DNA of 45,700 bases from Pseudomonadota bacterium (GTDB taxonomy: Bacteria > Myxococcota_A > UBA9042 > GCA-2863065), in NCBI GenBank assembly GCA_005776725.1, contig SXOO01000244.1:1-45700 (forward strand), written 5' to 3'. Made by a program: the position numbers and the translations under genes. The first letter of the stretch is position 1; each line of letters starts with the position of its first letter. The notes under the pieces were generated by a model, which was given only the letters and a program-made list of their open reading frames with translations, made no database searches and was not told the origin of the DNA. Shown here in pieces: positions 32,885 through 41,352 of this stretch.

Positions 32885-34583
32885 TGTACATCGACTCGAT
32901 CAGCGCCGCGTGGCGCGCCATGACCGCCTCCCGGCGCGGAACGCGGCTCACGGCGAGCTCGCCGCGCTCCGGCGCGAGGGGGTGGTCGAGGATGGCGAAC
33001 TTCCGAATGGCCTCCCACCCGGGCAGCTCGCGGTTCAAACGTTGGACGACGCCGTTGATGAGCGCGAAGACCTCGGGGCGGTCGGCGAGCTCGCTCGTGC
33101 GCGCGACCTCGAGCCCATGCTCTCTCGCGAACGGGATCACGCCGTCGCTGTCGAGCACGATCAGGGCCGACAGGAACGGGCGTCCGTGGCCCACGACCAC
33201 CGCCGTGGAGACGTAGGGGCTCGCGGTGAGGGCCGCCTCGAGCGTGGTGGCCGTGACTGCCGCGTGGTCCGTGGCGGGCACCAACACCGCGGAGCGAGGA
33301 GCCACGGAGAGAAGCGTCTGATCGCGCAGCTCCGCGACGTCTCCCGTGCTGACCCACTCGTTCGGCGCGCCGGTGAGCGGCTCTGCCTGGAGACCCGGGG
33401 CCCGGACCTCGAGTCCCCCATCGCTGAGGCGGAGGGTGACGCCGTCGAGTGCGGGTCCTACCGACTCGCAGGAGAACGGCGCGTTGGGCCCGTCCGGCTG
33501 GCGGCTGAGCACCGGCGCCACCTCGGTGAGGCCGTAGCTCCGCGAGACCTCCACGCCGAGCATGAGGAAGAAGCGGGCGATCTCTGGCGAGAGCGGGCCC
33601 AGGACACAGAGGCCGTGGCGCAGCGCGCCTCCGAGGAGCGCGTGCAGCCGCCCGCGCAGCAGCCTGCGCGCCACGCCGTGGAAGAACTGCACCCCGGGAT
33701 CCGCCTCCCTCCGCCCCTCACGCGCCCAGACGACCTCTTCGCCGAGCCCGAGCAACCACCGGAACAGCCGGAGCGGGAGGCCGCCCGCGTGGTTGAACGA
33801 GCGGTGGATGGCCCCGTACAAGTGCTCGAAGGTGGCCGGGTCGGCGAGGACATGGGTGGGAGAAAAACGGGGCAGGGCCTGCTCGGGAGGCAGCCCGTCC
33901 GAGAGCGCCAGCGTGGCTCCCGCGGTCAACGCGCGCCACGCCGCCAGACGCGCGGCCGGAAAGGCGAGGCTCAGGGCTACGAGCTGCACGTCGGAGGGCC
34001 CGAGCTGAGGCAGGGCCTCGAGCTGCCGGGCGAAGGTGGCTGCGGGCACTCGGTAGCCGCGCGGCGGACCGTCGCGTCCCATGGAGAAAGACACGGCGGC
34101 GGCGCCCTCGGCCGATGGCACTTGGGAATCGGCGAGCTGCAGGAGCGCTCGGTACGAGAGCAGCTCACCCTCGCCGCGCTGGACGAGGGCCGCGCCGACG
34201 GTGTCGCCCCGCTCGGACACGGCCACGATCAAGGGACTGGCCCGGAGCGCCGGCAACACGCTGGCGAGGGTGGCGACGCGCTCGCCGGCGTCGGTGACCA
34301 CGACTCGCGCCGGTCGGGCCTCGAGGATCGACCGCACGCGATCGGACAAGGCACCGGGTTCGATGACCACCAGTTCGCCGCCCAGGAGCTGCACCGCCAC
34401 GTCGATCACCAGCCACTCGGGTCGATCGGCGAGGTAGACCGCGACCCCGACGCCGGGCCCGACGCCCCAGCGCGTCAGCGCCGCGGCGGCCCGCTTGGCG
34501 TCGGTCAGCACCGCTTCGACCGTGGTCTCCCCATTGGGCGACACGATCCGGGCGGCCAGTTGTCTCGAAAGCTGCTCGAGCAT
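32871..34583 (-). CDS. ANL superfamily (AMP-binding, long-chain acyl-CoA synthetase-like) protein with degenerate active site
   Basis: 570 residues from ATG 34583. The fold is that of long-chain acyl-CoA synthetases: an N-terminal domain with LADRPEWLVIDVAVQLLGGE, SYGLTEVAPVLS (A5, 349-360), STGDVAEL (412-419) and a C-terminal small domain ending ALIESMYSEQF. However, the ATP P-loop (normally YTSGTTGxPKG) is only VSFSMGRDGPPRGYRV (164-179). The GRxKD hinge motif is replaced by APRSAV (428-433). The C-terminal catalytic lysine (TPTxKxRR) is absent, with ELAVSRVPRR (542-551) instead. Adenylation is therefore doubtful, and it may be an inactive or re-purposed ANL protein. Its stop overlaps the glycosyltransferase start. 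Confidence 0.82.
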   Translation of the reverse strand: MLEQLSRQLAARIVSPNGETTVEAVLTDAKRAAAALTRWGVGPGVGVAVYLADRPEWLVIDVAVQLLGGELVVIEPGALSDRVRSILEARPARVVVTDAGERVATLASVLPALRASPLIVAVSERGDTVGAALVQRGEGELLSYRALLQLADSQVPSAEGAAAVSFSMGRDGPPRGYRVPAATFARQLEALPQLGPSDVQLVALSLAFPAARLAAWRALTAGATLALSDGLPPEQALPRFSPTHVLADPATFEHLYGAIHRSFNHAGGLPLRLFRWLLGLGEEVVWAREGRREADPGVQFFHGVARRLLRGRLHALLGGALRHGLCVLGPLSPEIARFFLMLGVEVSRSYGLTEVAPVLSRQPDGPNAPFSCESVGPALDGVTLRLSDGGLEVRAPGLQAEPLTGAPNEWVSTGDVAELRDQTLLSVAPRSAVLVPATDHAAVTATTLEAALTASPYVSTAVVVGHGRPFLSALIVLDSDGVIPFAREHGLEVARTSELADRPEVFALINGVVQRLNRELPGWEAIRKFAILDHPLAPERGELAVSRVPRREAVMARHAALIESMYSEQF

Positions 34584-34939
34584 CGGCCGAGCTTAGCGCA
34601 AGCCGCGCGTGAGGCTCAGCGAGATCCACATCGGCCGGCGGTTGAGACACGTCGGCGTGTCAACGAGGACGCGATCGATCGCGGAAGGACCGCTGCCGGC
34701 TGCGGCTGAGTCCACCGATCTGGCTTCGCCTGCGCCGTTTCCAGGCGCACCGGACCCCATCGGCGGCGGGCCGGCCGGCTTGGCATATGCGTTGCTCTGG
34801 GTGTCTGGCATCGGGCGGCGCTTGGCTGGCCCGCGGCTCCGGGAGAACCCGGGGCCAACCTACGGAACCTCGCGTTTTTGCGAGTCCAGCCCCGGGGAGT
34901 GGCGTTGAACCGCTACGTCCCCGACCCATGGAGCACACG
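34584..34939. other. 356-bp intergenic region between divergent genes
   Basis: This stretch lies between the ANL gene (minus, start 34583) and the DUF2914 gene (plus, start 34940). It holds the structured element at 34848-34896. A 72-codon minus-strand frame (34593-34811; ends RRPMWISLSLTRGLR, just 9 nt before the ANL start) and a 99-codon plus-strand frame (34609-34908) overlap here. The former's end resembles an outer-membrane beta-strand, but neither has a clear ribosome-binding site or family, so neither is called a gene. Confidence 0.5.
34848..34896 (+). promoter_or_regulatory. nested hairpin element upstream of the DUF2914 gene
   Basis: An 8-bp outer stem, CCCGGGGC (34848-34855) with GCCCCGGG (34889-34896), encloses an inner 5-bp stem, CTCGC (34869-34873) with GCGAG (34880-34884). 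The inner loop is GTTTTT. It lies about 44 nt before the start at 34940. It could be a structured 5' leader or a terminator-like attenuator. Confidence 0.4.
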
Positions 34940-35365
34940 ATGTCACTCACCCACGCTGTCGCCGCCGTCCTCTGCGCCGCCATGTTCAATATTGCCTCGG
35001 CCCGCCCGGCGCCCGTGTGCGCGCCGATCGAGGTTCGAGAGGTGAGCGTGGCCCACGCGGTGGAAGGGCGGCACTCGGTGGGGGAGGCCGCCGTCTTCGA
35101 ACCCGGGGACACGGTCCACGCCCTCGCCGTGGTGAAGAACCCCGGCGCCAAGGCGCCGATCGAGATGGTCTGGATACGCGACGGCGTCGTGAGGTCACGC
35201 GTGAACCTCTCCGTTGGGACGACGAAGGGCTGGCGGACGTGGTCGAAGCACACCCTTCGCGGTGGCGACGTCGGGGCCTGGACCGTTGAGGTTCGTGCCG
35301 AGGACGGCACCTTGCTCGAGGCCACGCACTTCGAAGTGGCGCGCACCCTGGCGTTGGCCCCGTGA
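34940..35365 (+). CDS. DUF2914 secreted protein
   Basis: 141 residues from ATG 34940, with GGAG 7 nt upstream; ATG 34928 is also possible. MSLTHAVAAVLCAAMFNIASA is a signal peptide cleaved before RPAP. The rest matches DUF2914: FEPGDTVHALAVVKNPG, IEMVWIRDGVVRSRVNLSV, a WRTWSK core and GAWTVEVRAEDGTLL. This is a small beta-sandwich found in many proteobacterial and myxobacterial periplasmic proteins. Length matches a stand-alone domain. Function is unknown for the family. It begins a plus-strand run toward dapA. Confidence 0.85.
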   Translation: MSLTHAVAAVLCAAMFNIASARPAPVCAPIEVREVSVAHAVEGRHSVGEAAVFEPGDTVHALAVVKNPGAKAPIEMVWIRDGVVRSRVNLSVGTTKGWRTWSKHTLRGGDVGAWTVEVRAEDGTLLEATHFEVARTLALAP

Positions 35366-35423
35366 CGTGTCCGGCGGCGCGCCCCCTTGCGGCCCCCCCG
35401 CGATCGGCCGTAGCGTTCGCCCC

Positions 35424-35870
35424 ATGCCCACCACCGTCACAGTTCGTTGGGACGACTTCGAGGCCGCTTTCATCATCGGCTCGCCGGAGTCCCGCTACTT
35501 CCTCGACACCACCACCGGGGCCGTCGAGTACACGAGCCACTTCGACGACGAGGCCGTCCGCGAGCGGGTGCTCCGCCGCGCCGCCGCGCCCGGCTGGCTC
35601 GAGATCCCGCGACCCAGCGAGGACGACGCCCGAGCCGAAGTATCGGAGTTCATTGCCTCCGAGACCGACGAGGCCATCCGCGCGGCGTTGCAGGCCGGCT
35701 TCTCCGAGCGCCATGCTTTCAAGGGGTTCAACAGCGCCCTGGGCAAGTACCCGGAGGCACGGCGTCGCTGGACGTCGGCGCGCCTCGCGGGGATCCATCG
35801 CCGCCTGCTCGCCTTCACTCGAAGGAACGATCTGGTCGTGGATGACGACCGCTTCCGCGCGCTGGGCTGA
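35424..35870 (+). CDS. UPF0158 family protein
   Basis: 148 residues from ATG 35424; the in-frame extension to 35214 overlaps the DUF2914 gene and is rejected. It matches UPF0158: YFLDTTTGAVEYTSHFDDE, WLEIPRPSEDDARAEVSEF, SETDEAIRAALQAGFSERHA, FKGFNSALGKYPEARRRW. The family's function is unknown. It is soluble and mostly alpha-helical, with an N-terminal beta-hairpin. It lies 58 nt after the DUF2914 gene. Confidence 0.85.
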   Translation: MPTTVTVRWDDFEAAFIIGSPESRYFLDTTTGAVEYTSHFDDEAVRERVLRRAAAPGWLEIPRPSEDDARAEVSEFIASETDEAIRAALQAGFSERHAFKGFNSALGKYPEARRRWTSARLAGIHRRLLAFTRRNDLVVDDDRFRALG

Positions 35871-35921
35871 TCCCGAGTCGCCGTCCTTGACGCTTCGGGT
35901 GCGCGGGGGAATGCTCGCGCC

Positions 35922-36518
35922 GTGATCCGACTGCTCCTGGTTCTGGCGCTCGTATTCTCGCCCTGCGCGCTCGCAGATGGGCCCAGCGACGAGCATAGGC
36001 GCGTAGTCAGCACGCTGCTGCTCGCCAAGCGCGTGTTTCCCACACGCGCCCAGGTGCTGCGCACCGGCCGGCTCGACGACACCCAGCGGATCTTGATCGA
36101 CCTCGCGGACGACACCCAGGCCGAGGTGCGCCTCCAGCTCAACGCGGTCCGCGCCCTCGAGTACTTCCCCACCAAGACCACCGAAGAAGTGTTGATGACC
36201 CTGCTCTACACGCGGGGGCAGACCGTCGCGCATCGTCGGGCGATCCTCCGGGCGTTGGCGCGGGCGTTCGGGGTCAAGATGTACTTCGAGGTGCTGCCGT
36301 TTCTCCGCGACGTCGATCCCCGGATTCGCTCGGGCGCCGCCATGGCCTTGGCCGAGATTGATGACGGGCGTGTGCGGAGCATGCTGTTGAACCTGATCGA
36401 GAGCGAACCCGAGATCGAGGTCCGCCTCGCCGCCGAGCAGGGGCTCGCGTTGGTCGAGGCACGCGAGAAGGCCGCCGCCGGCGCGCGCACCCCCGCCGGC
36501 ACGCCTCTCGACGAGTAG
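35922..36518 (+). CDS. secreted HEAT-repeat protein
   Basis: 198 residues from GTG 35922. MIRLLLVLALVFSPCALA is a signal peptide, so it is periplasmic or secreted. The rest is an alpha-solenoid of about four HEAT-like units (DDTQAEVRLQLNAVRAL, VDPRIRSGAAMALAEI, EPEIEVRLAAEQGLAL) and a short disordered tail. It is likely a protein-binding scaffold. dapA begins 44 nt downstream, so they may share a transcript, though a metabolic link is not obvious. It resembles the HEAT lipoprotein at 26611 but is much shorter. Confidence 0.8.
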   Translation: MIRLLLVLALVFSPCALADGPSDEHRRVVSTLLLAKRVFPTRAQVLRTGRLDDTQRILIDLADDTQAEVRLQLNAVRALEYFPTKTTEEVLMTLLYTRGQTVAHRRAILRALARAFGVKMYFEVLPFLRDVDPRIRSGAAMALAEIDDGRVRSMLLNLIESEPEIEVRLAAEQGLALVEAREKAAAGARTPAGTPLDE

Positions 36519-36562
36519 GTTTCCGCGCGGGCAGCAGCGCCCGACGGGCTAGGAGTTACGCC

Positions 36563-37447
36563 GTGAATCTACGTGGCACGTTCACCGCCCTCGTCACTCC
36601 GTTCCGAGTCGACGGCAGCTTCGACGAGCCCGCGTTTCGGTCGCTCGTGGAGGCGCAGCTCGAAGCGGGGATCGATGGGCTCGTTCCCTGTGGGACCACC
36701 GGAGAGACACCCACGCTCAACGCCGAGGAGTACGCCCGAGTCATCTCGATCGCGGTCGAGCTGGCCGGCGGGCAGGTCCCTGTGATCGCGGGCACGGGCT
36801 CAAACAGCACACGCAAGACGATCGAGGCCACGCGCCTTGCGCGGGAGCTCGGCGCAGACGCGGCGTTGGTGGTCACACCGTATTACAACAAGCCCGGGCC
36901 CCAGATGCTGCGCGCGCACTACGAGGCCGTCGCGGCTGACGGCGGCCTCCCGGTGGTGCTCTACAACGTGCCCGGTCGCACTGGCATCAACATGGCGCCC
37001 GAGACCACGTTGGCGCTGGCCCGGGTGCCCAACGTCATCGCGATCAAAGAGGCCTGCGGAGACCTCGGTCAGGTGCAGGCGATCCTCGCGGGCCTACCAA
37101 GCGGCTCGCCGTTCCAGGTGTTGAGCGGCGACGACAACATGGCGCTCGGCATGTACGCCGTCGGCGCCCGGGGGCTCATCTCCGTGGCCTCGAACGTTGC
37201 GCCGCGAGACGTCGCCTCGCTCTGGAACCGCTTCGCCGCTGGCGACATCTCGGCCGCCGCGCGAGAGAACCTGCGCCTGTTTCCGCTGTTCAAGGCGCTC
37301 TTCGTCGAGGCCAACCCGGTCCCCTGCAAGGTTGCGCTCGGGCTCCTAGGCCGGATGTCGGACACGGTGCGGATGCCACTCGGACCCGCTCAGCCCGCCA
37401 CAGTCGAGCTCATGAAGCGCGTGCTCACCGGGCTCGAGCTCCTGTGA
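36563..37447 (+). CDS. dapA: 4-hydroxy-tetrahydrodipicolinate synthase
   Basis: 294 residues from GTG 36563, with AGGAG 7 nt upstream. The enzyme condenses pyruvate and aspartate semialdehyde, the first step toward diaminopimelate and lysine. Motifs: GTFTALVTPF at the start, GLVPCGTTGETPTLN, VVTPYYNKPGPQ (catalytic Tyr), LYNVPGRTGINM and VIAIKEACGD (Schiff-base Lys). The TIM-barrel length is normal. The stop overlaps the dapB GTG by 4 nt, so the pair is coupled. Both products feed peptidoglycan and lysine synthesis. Confidence 0.97.
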   Translation: MNLRGTFTALVTPFRVDGSFDEPAFRSLVEAQLEAGIDGLVPCGTTGETPTLNAEEYARVISIAVELAGGQVPVIAGTGSNSTRKTIEATRLARELGADAALVVTPYYNKPGPQMLRAHYEAVAADGGLPVVLYNVPGRTGINMAPETTLALARVPNVIAIKEACGDLGQVQAILAGLPSGSPFQVLSGDDNMALGMYAVGARGLISVASNVAPRDVASLWNRFAAGDISAAARENLRLFPLFKALFVEANPVPCKVALGLLGRMSDTVRMPLGPAQPATVELMKRVLTGLELL

Positions 37448-38205
37448 CCCCACACACCGCGGGCACCCGGCTCCGCGTTGGCGTTCCAGGTGCTGCGGGT
37501 CGAATGGGCCGTGCCCTCGCGACCCGCCTCGAAGCCCACCCGAGCCTCGTCCTTGGGGCCGCCTGGGAGCGCCCGGGCATCGGCGCGTGGCCCGAGCACG
37601 CCCCCGCTGACGGCCTGGACGTCGTGGTCGACTTCACGGCGCCTGCGGCCCTCGGCGGACACCTCGCCCTGTGCTTAGAGCGGGGACTGCCGCTCGTCGT
37701 TGGCACCACGGGGCTTCGTCCGGAGGACCACGCTGCGATCGATGCGGCGGCTCGCCAGATCCCCGTTCTTCAGGCGGCGAATACCAGCGTGGGCGTCAAC
37801 ACGCTGCTCGAGCTGGTTCGGCGTGCCGCGCTCTTGGTGGGCGCGGGATTCGACCTCGAGATCGTCGAGGCTCACCATCGCGGCAAACGCGACGCCCCCA
37901 GCGGTACGGCCCTGGCGCTGCTCGCCGCTCTTCAGGAGGCGCGCCCGGGGGCTCAGGGGGTTTTTGCGCGTCACGGCGACATTGGCGCCCGCACTGCCGA
38001 GGAGATCGGAGTCCAGACGCTCCGAGGTGGAGATGTGGTTGGCGAACACACGGTGTTCATGTACGGGGCCGGCGAGCGGCTCGAGCTCTCGCACCGCGCC
38101 ACGGACCGCGGGATCTTCGCCGATGGCGCCCTTCGGGCCGCCGAGTGGCTAGTGGGTCGTCCAGCGGGGCGTTATCGCATGTCGGACGTCCTCGCCGGGG
38201 GCTGA
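37444..38205 (+). CDS. dapB: 4-hydroxy-tetrahydrodipicolinate reductase
   Basis: 253 residues from GTG 37444, overlapping dapA by 4 nt (GTGA). The N-terminal dinucleotide-binding motif is VGVPGAAGRMGRAL. DFTAPAALGGHL and VGTTGLRPEDHAAI follow, then the substrate-binding signature VEAHHRGKRDAPSGTALAL (the normal E-x-HHxxKxDAPSGTA, with Arg-Gly before Lys). FMYGAGERLELSHRATDR is the conserved C-terminal strand-helix. It reduces the DapA product with NAD(P)H. The gene ends near a GC hairpin that may terminate the operon. Confidence 0.96.
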   Translation: MTPHTAGTRLRVGVPGAAGRMGRALATRLEAHPSLVLGAAWERPGIGAWPEHAPADGLDVVVDFTAPAALGGHLALCLERGLPLVVGTTGLRPEDHAAIDAAARQIPVLQAANTSVGVNTLLELVRRAALLVGAGFDLEIVEAHHRGKRDAPSGTALALLAALQEARPGAQGVFARHGDIGARTAEEIGVQTLRGGDVVGEHTVFMYGAGERLELSHRATDRGIFADGALRAAEWLVGRPAGRYRMSDVLAGG

Positions 38206-38223
38206 AGGCTGGGCGGATGTGGG

Positions 38224-38239
38224 GCCGGCCAGGGCCGGC
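38224..38239. terminator. GC-rich inverted repeat between convergent genes
   Basis: GCCGGCC (38224-38230) and GGCCGGC (38233-38239) are exact reverse complements 2 nt apart, in the 47-bp gap between dapB (plus) and the zinc-ribbon/TPR gene (minus). The position between convergent genes suits a bidirectional terminator. There is no T-tract, so intrinsic termination is uncertain. Confidence 0.35.
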
Positions 38240-38252
38240 GGGCAACGACCCG

Positions 38253-40298
38253 CTAGTCGGCGGGCGCGCCCAGGCGCCTCAGCGCGTCCTTGACGGAGTC
38301 GGCCTTCTTGCAGGTGGGACAAAGCTGCAGGTATTGCCGGTAGACTTGGATGGCTTCGTCTCGTCTGCCTGCGGCCTCCAGGGCCTTGGCGAGGCCGATG
38401 TAGGTGTCGCGGTAACCCGGATTGCGGCGTCGTGCCTCCTGGAACTTGAGGATCGCGTTCGAGCTGTCGCCCTTCTTCAGATAGAGCCACGCGAGCTTGG
38501 CGATCGGCTCCACCGAGCGCGGGTTCATCACGGACGCCTTGTCTAGGAGACGGATCGCCTCACCCAGCTGACCCGCCGACTCGGCCTGCGCCGCCTCTGC
38601 GAGCACCGCGTCGTAGGCGTCGGCTGCTGAGGGGGCGGCCACCTCCGGCATGGGCTCGGGCGGTGCCGCCTCGGGCTTCGCCGGCGCTTCCTGGGGCTTC
38701 TCCGGCCTGGGTACGGTCGGCCTGGGCTCTGCCGGTGCGGCTCTGGGCGCACCGTGCGCGATCTTCTCCGACGCCGCCGACTTCACCTGTGCGTCCCCCG
38801 CTGCGGCCGGAGTGGGTGCGATCGCCGTCCCGCCAACCTGGAGCGCCGCCGCGCTGTGAGCGCTGATCTCGAGATCAGCGCGTCCGCGGCTCTCACCGAG
38901 CTCCAGGTGGTCGCGAGGGTGGTGCGCCTCGACCCGAACCACGACCGCCTCGCCGGTGCCCAGGGTCAACGTGGGCGCCTTCTCACCCGCGCCCGTGCCG
39001 TCTCCCGCGGTGGCCCCCGTGGGCGACGGGGGCGATGAGCGCCCGAACACCCACCACCCGCCGAAGGCCAGCAGCGCCGTGAGCGATACCCCCAGCGCAA
39101 AGAACAGCCACTGTCGCGACTGAGGGGCGGGCTCGTCGGACAGGGGCTCGATGGTCTCGGCTGGCTCCTGTCGAGCGCCTTCCGGCGCGGACGCTCCCAA
39201 AGCAACCGACTGCCCGTAAGCCTGCACCTCTGATGCGCTCGGCCCGCGCATTTGCACGGTGTTGTTGTTCAGCTCGTCGAGCTCGAGCCGCAGCTTGTCG
39301 AGCTCGATCCGGGACGGCGCGCCGCTGGGCGGCGGGCCGTCATCGGCGAAGCCGCCGAGCCCGTCCAGGGGAGAGGCTGCGCCCCACAGTGTTGACTCGG
39401 GGAGGCCCCAGGCCGACAGCGACTGTCCGCCGGCTTGCGGAGCCTCCCAGCTGTCCGCTTGCGCCGGCCCGGGAGAAGAGGGCTCCACCGACGAGGCCGT
39501 CTGCCCATCACCCCACGCTGGCGCGGGCTCCCCACCGGTGTCCCCGGCCTGCCAGGAGTCTACGGGGGACAACGGCGCGGGCTCGTCAACCTGCGATGAG
39601 GCCGGGTCTTCTACCGGCTCCTCGGTCCGGATCTCCGTAGATGCCTCTGGTTCGCCCGCGGGCTGTCGGACGTCTTCCAGGGCCAGCGCGGAGCCCCCGA
39701 GGTGCGCCGCCAACTCCTGAAAGCTGACGTCCGCGAGCGTCTGGTTCGCTGGATCGGCGTCCCACGCGCTGGGGTCTTGGCCCGCGTCCTGCGCTTCTCC
39801 AGGCAGCTCTGGTGGCTCGTCCGGCAGCGGCGGAGGAGCGACCGAGGCGCTGGCGAGAGTTGGGCGCGCCGGCGCCGGTTCGCTCGTGCCACGTTCTTGG
39901 GCCCGCGTCGCCTCTACTCGCTCAAAGAGCCCTACGAGCTCGGGGATCTCCCTTAGGAGCCGCCAGGCGCGCCCGTTTCGCGACAGGGCGTCGTCGAGTG
40001 AGACTACCCCGTCCAAGACCCAGCGCTGGAAGACGCGGAGGTTGGGGAAATCGACGACGGTCCCGTCGGCCTTCCGGACGCGCCACCGCGGCGCTTCGGG
40101 CTCTTCTGGGAGGGGCGGTGGTGCGTCGCTGATCGACGGAAAGACGCCGGTCAGGCTGGTCGAGGGGGCTCCGGCCTTGCCCTTGACTCGGATGCCCGTG
40201 CCGCAAACGCCGCACGAGACCCGCAGGGACTCGCCCGGTCGTGGGAGGGCGCCGAGCTCATGGCTCGCGCCGCAACGCGGACAGCGGACGGTTGGCAT
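38253..40298 (-). CDS. zinc-ribbon / GYF-like / TM / TPR protein
   Basis: 681 residues. The N-terminus is an MJ0042-type zinc ribbon (C6-PR-C9 ... C29-GV-C32). A GYF-like module follows at about 72-125 (WRVRKADGTVVDFPNLRVFQ ... GRAWRLLREIPEL). A long acidic disordered region (130-390) leads to one transmembrane helix (397-418, WLFFALGVSLTALLAFGGWW). A Pro/Ala region follows, then three TPR-like repeats at the C-terminus (about 560-675, AIRLLDKASVMNPRSVEPIA, DEAIQVYRQYLQLCP). The N-terminal part is cytosolic and the TPRs periplasmic. This order echoes the myxobacterial focal-adhesion protein GltJ (zinc ribbon plus GYF on the cytosolic side), but here with TPRs instead of TonB. The upstream gene ends 4 nt before its start. 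Confidence 0.8.
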   Translation of the reverse strand: MPTVRCPRCGASHELGALPRPGESLRVSCGVCGTGIRVKGKAGAPSTSLTGVFPSISDAPPPLPEEPEAPRWRVRKADGTVVDFPNLRVFQRWVLDGVVSLDDALSRNGRAWRLLREIPELVGLFERVEATRAQERGTSEPAPARPTLASASVAPPPLPDEPPELPGEAQDAGQDPSAWDADPANQTLADVSFQELAAHLGGSALALEDVRQPAGEPEASTEIRTEEPVEDPASSQVDEPAPLSPVDSWQAGDTGGEPAPAWGDGQTASSVEPSSPGPAQADSWEAPQAGGQSLSAWGLPESTLWGAASPLDGLGGFADDGPPPSGAPSRIELDKLRLELDELNNNTVQMRGPSASEVQAYGQSVALGASAPEGARQEPAETIEPLSDEPAPQSRQWLFFALGVSLTALLAFGGWWVFGRSSPPSPTGATAGDGTGAGEKAPTLTLGTGEAVVVRVEAHHPRDHLELGESRGRADLEISAHSAAALQVGGTAIAPTPAAAGDAQVKSAASEKIAHGAPRAAPAEPRPTVPRPEKPQEAPAKPEAAPPEPMPEVAAPSAADAYDAVLAEAAQAESAGQLGEAIRLLDKASVMNPRSVEPIAKLAWLYLKKGDSSNAILKFQEARRRNPGYRDTYIGLAKALEAAGRRDEAIQVYRQYLQLCPTCKKADSVKDALRRLGAPAD

Positions 40299-40302
40299 CC
40301 GG

Positions 40303-41352
40303 TCAGAAGGGCATCACGAGGTCGTAGTACCCCATGAGATAGAGGCCGAAGTACACGCCCGCGCCACCCAGCACCATCCCGGCGGCCATGAAGCCGATTC
40401 GGGCTCCCCAGCCGCCGCTCCCCACAGCTTTATGCGTGCCGGTTGCAGAGCTAGGGGGACGGCGATTCGGCGACGCATCGGCGAGCCCGAGCTCGGCCGG
40501 TCGCTCGCCCGTGGTGGTGATCGCCCGCCGCTCACCGGTTGGGTTGGGCTTCGGGCGCACGCCCTGCCGTGTCGGTTGCGCGGGGCGAACGGGCGGCGAG
40601 GCCGGGCCCCGGCCGCCGGCCGGCTTGGGCCCCGGGGCCGCGCCCGCAACCGTCGGTGCTGTGAGCGACGGCGCGGCCACCGGCTTGTGCTCCGAGGCCG
40701 ACTCGAGGGCCGAGAGCGCTTCACCGTCCGACTCGAACTTCGACTTGAAGTCGGCGTAGGTCTTCCAGTTCACCCCGTCGACCGACACCAGGGCGTTCTT
40801 CTGCGGGCCGAGCCCGTCCACCCAACGCATCAGCTTGTCGGGCTCGAAGAAGCAGTACGTGAGGCCCGCGTCGCTCTTGAGGCGCCAGATACGCGGCCCG
40901 CTCTCGACAGGCGGCGCGGAGGGCTCCGCAGGTGCGTTCTCTGTGATCGGCACGGAGACAGTCCGCGCGGGCGGCGGCGGCTCGACGTCTGGCGCGGCTT
41001 CCGGGAGGGACCGCGCCCCTGATGGTTGTGCGACCAGCTCTTCCAAGGAGTCCATGTCGCGCGGAGACATCGTGATTGCGCTGGCGCCGGACGGGCCGCG
41101 GGCTCCCGGAGCGATGGGCAACGGCTCAAGAGGTGAGCTGCGGACAGGCGGCTGCGCTGGCGCACGAGGGGCCGACGGGCGCGGTGCGGCCGTCTGCACC
41201 GTGGCTTCGCCGTCGTCGCTCGCGGGCTGGGTGAACCCACAATGCGGACACGTGACGAAGCCGCCGTCGTCCGGTAGCGACTCGAACGACGTCCAGCAGG
41301 AGATGCAGATGTATTCGCCCCGTGCGCTCACCAGCCACCCTTGCCGAAGCAA
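40303..41352 (-). CDS. zinc-ribbon / GYF-like protein with C-terminal membrane anchor
   Basis: 349 residues from TTG 41352; GTG 41331 (starting at SARGEYICISC) is about equally likely. The zinc ribbon is C16-IS-C19 ... C35-PH-C38. The GYF-like module (about 155-206, IWRLKSDAGLTYCFFEPDKL ... GVNWKTYADFKSKF) resembles that of the next gene. Low-complexity Pro/Ala regions surround it. One transmembrane helix closes the protein (about 320-343, GFMAAGMVLGGAGVYFGLYL). The ribbon and GYF-like module therefore face the cytosol. Shared domain order and a 4-nt gap to the downstream TPR protein suggest that the two form a complex. The function is unknown. Confidence 0.75.
   Translation of the reverse strand: MLRQGWLVSARGEYICISCWTSFESLPDDGGFVTCPHCGFTQPASDDGEATVQTAAPRPSAPRAPAQPPVRSSPLEPLPIAPGARGPSGASAITMSPRDMDSLEELVAQPSGARSLPEAAPDVEPPPPARTVSVPITENAPAEPSAPPVESGPRIWRLKSDAGLTYCFFEPDKLMRWVDGLGPQKNALVSVDGVNWKTYADFKSKFESDGEALSALESASEHKPVAAPSLTAPTVAGAAPGPKPAGGRGPASPPVRPAQPTRQGVRPKPNPTGERRAITTTGERPAELGLADASPNRRPPSSATGTHKAVGSGGWGARIGFMAAGMVLGGAGVYFGLYLMGYYDLVMPF

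Noticed and set aside
34593..34811. 72-codon minus-strand frame just upstream of the ANL gene.
   Set aside because: Low-complexity Gly/Ala composition, no ribosome-binding site and no family; the short beta-strand-like end is suggestive, but too little to call a gene.
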